Part shown: positions 59,501 through 64,000 of the stretch, piece after piece
How the letters are laid out: every line of letters starts with the position of its first letter
Position numbering within the stretch: position 1 is the stretch's first letter
The notes under the pieces: generated by a model
What the model was told of the DNA's origin: nothing
Seen by the model: the letters and a program-made list of their open reading frames with translations, nothing else
Database searches by the model: none
Source: Bolinopsis microptera
Lineage: Eukaryota > Ctenophora > Tentaculata > Lobata > Bolinopsidae
Assembly: GCF_026151205.1 (NCBI RefSeq)
Contig: NC_087081.1
Location: 5,327,246-5,391,245 of the forward strand
Length of the DNA: 64,000 nucleotides
Direction: 5' to 3'
Made by a program: the position numbers and the translations under genes

Positions 59501-62500
59501 CTAGCAGTGAGATACAACGACATATCGCCTTTAGAGAATCATCACTGTGCTGTGTGCTTCGAGATACTTTCTGATGTAAGCTTACCAATCTTAGAGTTTT
59601 AAACTAATTACACAACTACAAATCTATTACATTTATTGAGACATTGAGGAATGATGTAATTGAGTTGATATATTTTAATATTGTTTGAGTTAGTGCTGTC
59701 AGGGTCAATGGAATGGATACAGGTTAGTTTGATGTCTACTCGGGTACTGGGCAAGGTGATATACAGGGACCACCAGTCTTCAACGTTTGTGTGAATTTTT
59801 CGGCATACCTTATGGAACTGAACAAGGTCATTAGTAAGGGGGCTTCATTACATATGGCAGCCCCCGGGGTAGAAGAGAAACATCTCTTGGACACTGATTA
59901 CGCTGATGACATGGCCATGTCTGATAATTCAAAAGAGGGGCTGCAGGAAACCACTGACCTTCTATGCAAATACAGTGCCTATGCGGGACTGAAGATGAAT
60001 GCTGGCAAAACACAGAGCATGGTTGTCAGTAAAAGTGCATCGCAGAGGCCGTATTCTAAAGACGACACTATGGACATCAATGTGGAAGGTCTCCCAATAC
60101 AGCAGGCCAGCAATTTCACTTACTTGGGTGCTATCATCAGTGCGAATGGAACAATTGACAAAGAATTATCAGCTCGAATTCAAAAGGCCTCTGGGGAATT
60201 CTATCAGCTTAGCAGTATATGATACAGTCGCAACATCAAGACACCAACTGAAATCAGGATTTACAAAGCTTCTGTCCTCAATATACTGCTTTATGGAAGT
60301 CATGAGGTATGGAATACCACACAGACGTAGATGAAAAGATTTGATCTGATGGTTTGGCCATGTGGTGAGGATGCTAGAAGAAAGAATACCTAACTATCTT
60401 CTGCACTGGATCCCAAAGCATGGTAATAGGTCAAGAGGTAGACCTCGGAAAAAATGGTTGTCGTGTGTCCGGGAGGATGCAGCAATCTTCACAGGTTTCG
60501 ATAACATATATAGAATATAGAAAGATAAAAATGGAAAGATAGAAGATACAGAACAACAAACAGGGTACAAACTGCAAAAATAACACGAGTGTATATGCCT
60601 GGAGTTGCGTACCGACTATGCTGCGGGGAAATATGTACCGAATGGACCGTGGCCGCACCGCAAAAGAAAAGGAGATCGGCCCCTCGATCTTAGCTTGCTA
60701 GGTTCGCCATTGTTGTTGTTGTTGTTGTTGTAATATACCGGAGAAAGGAGTTACTATGTGGTGCAGGCCACTCCAACGACTAGGAGGAGACCTTTTCAAG
60801 TACAAGTAAGTAAGTATTGTAGAAATTTGTAATCTACATCCCTTCCACTCACAATAATGCGTAGCAAAAAAATAAAATCTCCTTTTCTGATGTTAATTTC
60901 GCAGCCAGAGACAAACATATTCGCAAACGTGGACAAGACCGAATTCAAGGAGATACGACAGGGCATCATTGATCTGATCTTAGCTACAGATATGGCTAGA
61001 CATGGAGAGATAGTGACACATTTCAGGACTATTTCCAAGTGTTTTATATGGGAAAATCCTACACACATCAAGCAGGTGGAACTGAAACTGAAACGCGCGT
61101 TGCATTTTACAGACACTTTCTTGCTTGCCTCCGAGTTTTGTTTTTGTTCTTAGCTGTTAGTGTTGTGGCTTCAGTATATCTTGTTGATATTCATGAATCA
61201 AATATGAACATTTCTTGAGTGTAATCTACAAAACATTTTTCAATTCAAATTAATTAAAAAATATTTCAGCTGCAGTCTATCATGATTAAGTGCTGTGATA
61301 TATCCAATGAAGTGAGACCATTTAGCGTTGCGGAGCCCTGGCTTGAGTGCTTACTGGAGGAGTACTTCACTCAGGTTTGTAGCTTCCTGTTTCTCTTTCA
61401 TTCTCTTTCATTCTCTTTCTTTTGCCTCCATACTTATGTACACAAACCGACGGCTTTTTCCTGTAGCGATCTTCTTTTACAATTAGTATTACCTTGGCTC
61501 AGGCTGGGCCATAACATAAAATTAATCACTTGCTACATCTTCGTGTTTCTAAATTAACATTCTTTCTCGATAGAGTGACCGTGAAAAGTGCGAGGGTTTG
61601 CCAGTCGCTTCGTTCATGGACCGGAGTAAAGTCACTAAACCAACAGCTCAGATAGGATTTATAAAATATGTTCTTATTCCTCTCTACGAAACGTTATGTG
61701 AGGTAAGGTTCATAATCGGTCGGGTAATTGGTAGATAATTGATTTATAATTGGTCAAGTTTCATGGTGCACAAAATGGTATGTAATAAGAAATGAGCCTT
61801 ATTTATTTACCCTTATCTGTTTACTTATTTTGCCGTTCATACTCTTTATCGTGCTCCAATCATATATCACCGACATGAGCAATTCATTATCCTAGCTGTT
61901 CCCGGAGATCGAAGGAACAATGTTACAACCCCTCAAAGATGCCTATGTGTATTACGAATCAAAGAAGCTGGAAGATGACCTGGCTAAAGATGACCACAAC
62001 AGAACCAAGGTATATAGAAAAGTAGTAGTTTGCCGAGGCAAGCTTTAGAAAATTAATATGTCGATCCTTATCAACGTCAAGAACTTAAGGAATGTTGATT
62101 AAAAATGATAATCCTTTAACCGATCCTTTTTTTAGACATGTCAGGCGCTTCTAAATGAGAAACTAGAACTAGAGAGGAAGCTGGCTGGAGCGGAGAAGAC
62201 CATTTCAAACTTGGCTGTAGTAGTCACTAACAGGTACACAAGCTTATGTACACCATTGATTTTGATAAACTAAAAGCGATATAAATAATTAGGTATATAA
62301 ATTATAATATTTGGCGTCGATGACGCCAAATATTATATACTTAATACCGCGCGCGTCATCCGAAATTCGAAGATTGGGAGGCCGATATCTATTTGAAATA
62401 CCGTAAATAAAATTTGGAATAAGTAAATGATTGTAAAAAATTTTGATCACGAGACGTGTTATTCAATCACCCAAAATTAATGACAGATGACGGTATTAAT

Positions 62501-62583
62501 ATTATTATATAAATAAAATCAAATTTCTCACTAGTTTTAAATGTCTCCTTTTCAGTGACAACACCACCACAAAGATTCAGTAG
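53520..62583 (+). CDS. PDE9A: cGMP phosphodiesterase, PDE9A orthologue, 16 exons
   Basis: Exons: 53,520-53,594; 54,065-54,213; 54,442-54,534; 54,925-54,995; 55,169-55,247; 55,413-55,485; 56,905-57,066; 57,347-57,418; 59,109-59,224; 59,476-59,575; 60,905-61,075; 61,270-61,374; 61,574-61,702; 61,896-62,009; 62,136-62,233; 62,556-62,583. They total 1,635 bases (544 aa), in phase throughout. PDE9 enzymes hydrolyse cGMP to GMP with high affinity. Residues 1-180 are the PDE9-specific N-terminus ending RDVPLYPK. The catalytic domain (about 181-500) has PFHNFRH and ICHDLDHPG metal-binding His and Asp, the [10 protein letters not shown] block, KCCDISNE with the second metal Asp, and TAQIGF with the invariant Gln. 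The C-terminus is Glu/Lys-rich, likely coiled coil. All key residues are present, so the enzyme should be active. Confidence 0.96.
54214..54272 (+). repeat. reiterated donor of PDE9 exon 2
   Basis: The exon 2 donor GA|GTAGGTGTCACGT is followed at once by further copies of GTAGGTGTCACG; the last is again preceded by CGA as in the exon. Units are about 13 bases. The same block carries four CACGTG-type sites. Confidence 0.85.
55486..56793 (+). repeat. 32-bp minisatellite that reiterates the PDE9 exon 6 donor
   Basis: About 40 copies of a unit starting GTAACGAACTGATGGCATTT and ending TTTACCAAG fill intron 6. The first unit begins exactly at the exon 6 donor (CCCAAG|GTAAAATAATGAGG), and each unit ends CCAAG before the next GTAAC. 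Every unit therefore rebuilds a donor-like CCAAG|GTAA. A block of 15 units (about 480 bases) is duplicated: variants at 55,554 and 55,808 recur at 56,032 and 56,288. Confidence 0.95.
57518..58089. mobile_element. 572-bp MITE in PDE9 intron 8, copy 1
   Basis: Ends C(C/T)TTACTCGGGAATATTAT are inverted, with TA flanks. Subterminal blocks (CCATATTTTTCCCGGTCA) repeat near both ends in the same orientation. Non-autonomous. Confidence 0.85.
58239..59039. mobile_element. 801-bp related MITE in PDE9 intron 8, copy 2
   Basis: Ends CCTTACTCGGGATTATTA and their inverse, with TA at 58,237-58,238 and 59,040-59,041. It shares TTCCCGGTC and CGGGAAAAATATGGCGAAAT blocks with the neighbour but has a different centre. 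Two relatives side by side suggest a site preference or a local duplication. Confidence 0.85.
59698..60733 (+). pseudogene. RTE-like LINE 3' fragment in PDE9 intron 10
   Basis: [15 protein letters not shown]-like RT motif, DYADDMAM (active site), [13 protein letters not shown] and FTYLGAIIS define the RT palm and thumb. After a frameshift near 60,220 come [15 protein letters not shown] and a RGRPRKKW motif, the usual C-terminus of RTE-type elements. The 3' end carries a (TTG)n tail at about 60,710-60,731, also typical of RTE. It is 5'-truncated with stops and frameshifts, in the same orientation as PDE9. Confidence 0.85.
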
Positions 62584-63559
62584 TCAACTAAGACGGCACG
62601 TGCCTTATCACACGTGTCATATCACGTGTCATATCAAGGAACGTGAATCAAAGACTGTACAATCTGATACAGCTATTATTAAATGGGAGATCTTGTGTTT
62701 GAACTTTTTGCTGTTTTCTGATCCCGTTCGAGAAACAATCATGTTGCTTCTATTCGACTCTGATCTGATAACATCAGAAATCGTGATCACGAGAAGAATG
62801 TTTTAGACAATTCTTATGATAACGTTGCAATATTTTAAGCACACTGAGTGAAATAGAACTTATCAGCGGCATGATATTTCCTTCCCAAATGTACGGACTA
62901 TACTTCAAATTTGAACGTTTTTTAAGAAATGAAATGCTTACTAATATTACAAGTTTTTGTTAATAATTTTTCGAGCAGAAACTTTTTGTTCTTTGCGTAA
63001 AATAAATTAGACCTCTTTTATCCACAATAAATATTGGGTTATCATTTGAAACTCAACGATAGATTCAAGCATGTTGATGTCACATATTTTTTTTCATGAG
63101 CAATACACTGTGATTCAGTGATTGAGAAGTAAACTGACAGAGTTTCACCAAGTTTTGAAGGCCCGTAAAAGCGACCAATAACACGCGGGTATATTGTTAT
63201 GAATGATACTGATAGCCAAAGGTTAGTAAGAAAGTTAGGCGGATCTTGCCACTCATATGTAAATTTGGTTTCTTGGAATACTTTTGTGAGTCATTGAATC
63301 TTTCAAAAAAGTGCTGTCGACATTACGGCGATGAAGGGTGGGCGACAATCGACCCCCGACAATAATTCACCTACATGCTATTCTCCCTTGTTTACAGATA
63401 CACTCCAGAGAGGGTTCCAATGACCGAAAAATAATCCTAAGCAAGCATAAAAGGCTCTTCATTGTACACTAATATATAACCCCTTATGTTTAAAGACTGC
63501 TTCTTTCCTTACCGCACCAATTTACCAAAATGAAGCTACCTGACCATGTACAGTGCACA
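62584..63559. other. PDE9 3' UTR and intergenic
   Basis: Possible polyadenylation signals AATAAA at about 63,001 and 63,025. No other gene; the two neighbouring genes converge here. Confidence 0.5.
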
Positions 63560-64000
63560 CTAGATCATATATCTGAAGTCCTTTCTTCTCTCCTTAACTT
63601 CTTCGGGTACATTAACTATCGCCTTGTCTGCCGACTCAACTAAGAAAAATGCTGCCAAAGCACAGAGAAGCGAAAGGACAGCGAGGAGAATCCAGGGAAC
63701 TGCTCTAGTTGTAGCTGGACCCAAGTTGTTGAAGATATAGGGTCCGGCAAAGCCTCCAAACTTAGCAGCTCCTGACCCAATAGTGAAAGCAAACCCTCGA
63801 TGAGATGTCGGAGCAAGCTCTGACGTCCACAGGTAGATATTATAAAAATTCCCGGTAACGATCGTCAAACCTACCAGAGAACAAACACTATCCAATCCCC
63901 AATCGTTGCCTAAATCCACATCCGCTACTGCAATCAGGAACACCAGGGCCGAAAGAATCTGGAAGATAATCATGGCCCTTCTCCTTCCCATCCATTGTAC
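63560..64000 (-). CDS. SLC22/SV2-like MFS transporter, C-terminal part
   Basis: The last exon, cut by the window edge: 146 codons open to position 64,000. GRRRAMIIF at the start is the MFS loop motif after helix 8. It is followed by four hydrophobic helices with the YNIYLWTSELAPTSHRGFA segment, matching the helix 10-11 region of SLC22-type and SVOP transporters, and a short charged cytosolic tail. It likely moves organic ions or nutrients across the membrane; substrate unknown. It belongs to the same broad superfamily as the gene at 7,601-9,467 but is not a close copy. Confidence 0.85.
   Translation of the reverse strand, partial: VQWMGRRRAMIIFQILSALVFLIAVADVDLGNDWGLDSVCSLVGLTIVTGNFYNIYLWTSELAPTSHRGFAFTIGSGAAKFGGFAGPYIFNNLGPATTRAVPWILLAVLSLLCALAAFFLVESADKAIVNVPEEVKERRKDFRYMI

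Noticed and set aside
62555-62806. An 83-codon plus-strand frame after PDE9
   Set aside because: It overlaps the last PDE9 exon in another frame and has no recognisable features.

Overview
The window is AT-rich nuclear DNA from an invertebrate animal. The evidence is GT-AG introns in all gene models, a cyclic-nucleotide phosphodiesterase of the PDE9A type, a PLAC8 protein, SV2/SLC22-type transporters, and secreted proteins built from C-type lectin, beta/gamma-crystallin-like, PLAT-like and Cys-rich repeat modules. A marine, possibly non-bilaterian, animal would fit, but the sequence alone does not fix the phylum. No bacterial or organellar features were seen.

Layout. 1-6,545: a GGGTCA hexamer tract and an inverted-repeat pair bracketing a decayed minus-strand non-LTR retrotransposon, itself split by a 766-bp mariner-like MITE. 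6,715-7,573: a second RT fragment ending just before a 3-exon MFS transporter (7,601-9,467). 9,830-13,668: MITEs, G-rich sequence and a long hairpin. 14,201-15,041: a 3-exon PLAC8 gene. 15,663-37,260 (minus): one 16-exon gene for a secreted, about 730-aa lectin. Its intron 11 holds a 10.8-kb foldback element with about 1-kb inverted arms, a 7.4-kb minisatellite and two nested MITEs. 37,261-43,346: mostly non-genic, with a probably broken pentraxin-like exon and a Harbinger-like MITE. 43,347-46,757: a 6-exon secreted gene with a PLAT-like domain, two GCC2/GCC3-type Cys repeats and a unique C-terminus. 46,945-53,519: MITEs, a minisatellite and a CRE/CCAAT-rich promoter-like block. 53,520-62,583: a complete 16-exon PDE9A orthologue whose introns carry a 32-bp minisatellite, two MITEs and an RTE-like fragment. 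63,560-64,000 (minus): the 3' end of an SLC22-like transporter gene.

All multi-exon models were assembled by eye from splice sites. In the lectin, PLAT/GCC, PDE9, PLAC8 and MFS genes every exon phase adds up to an open frame, which is strong internal support. The genes have no evident shared pathway; this is ordinary animal gene neighbourhood.

The most unusual pattern is that several tandem repeats start at or span splice sites, so they reiterate the donor or acceptor: lectin exon 6 donor x5, PDE9 exon 2 donor x4, PDE9 exon 6 donor about x40, and PLAT/GCC exon 6 acceptor x3. The second is the giant foldback element, whose internal minisatellite looks like a one-sided amplification of its own arm sequence inside a gene.
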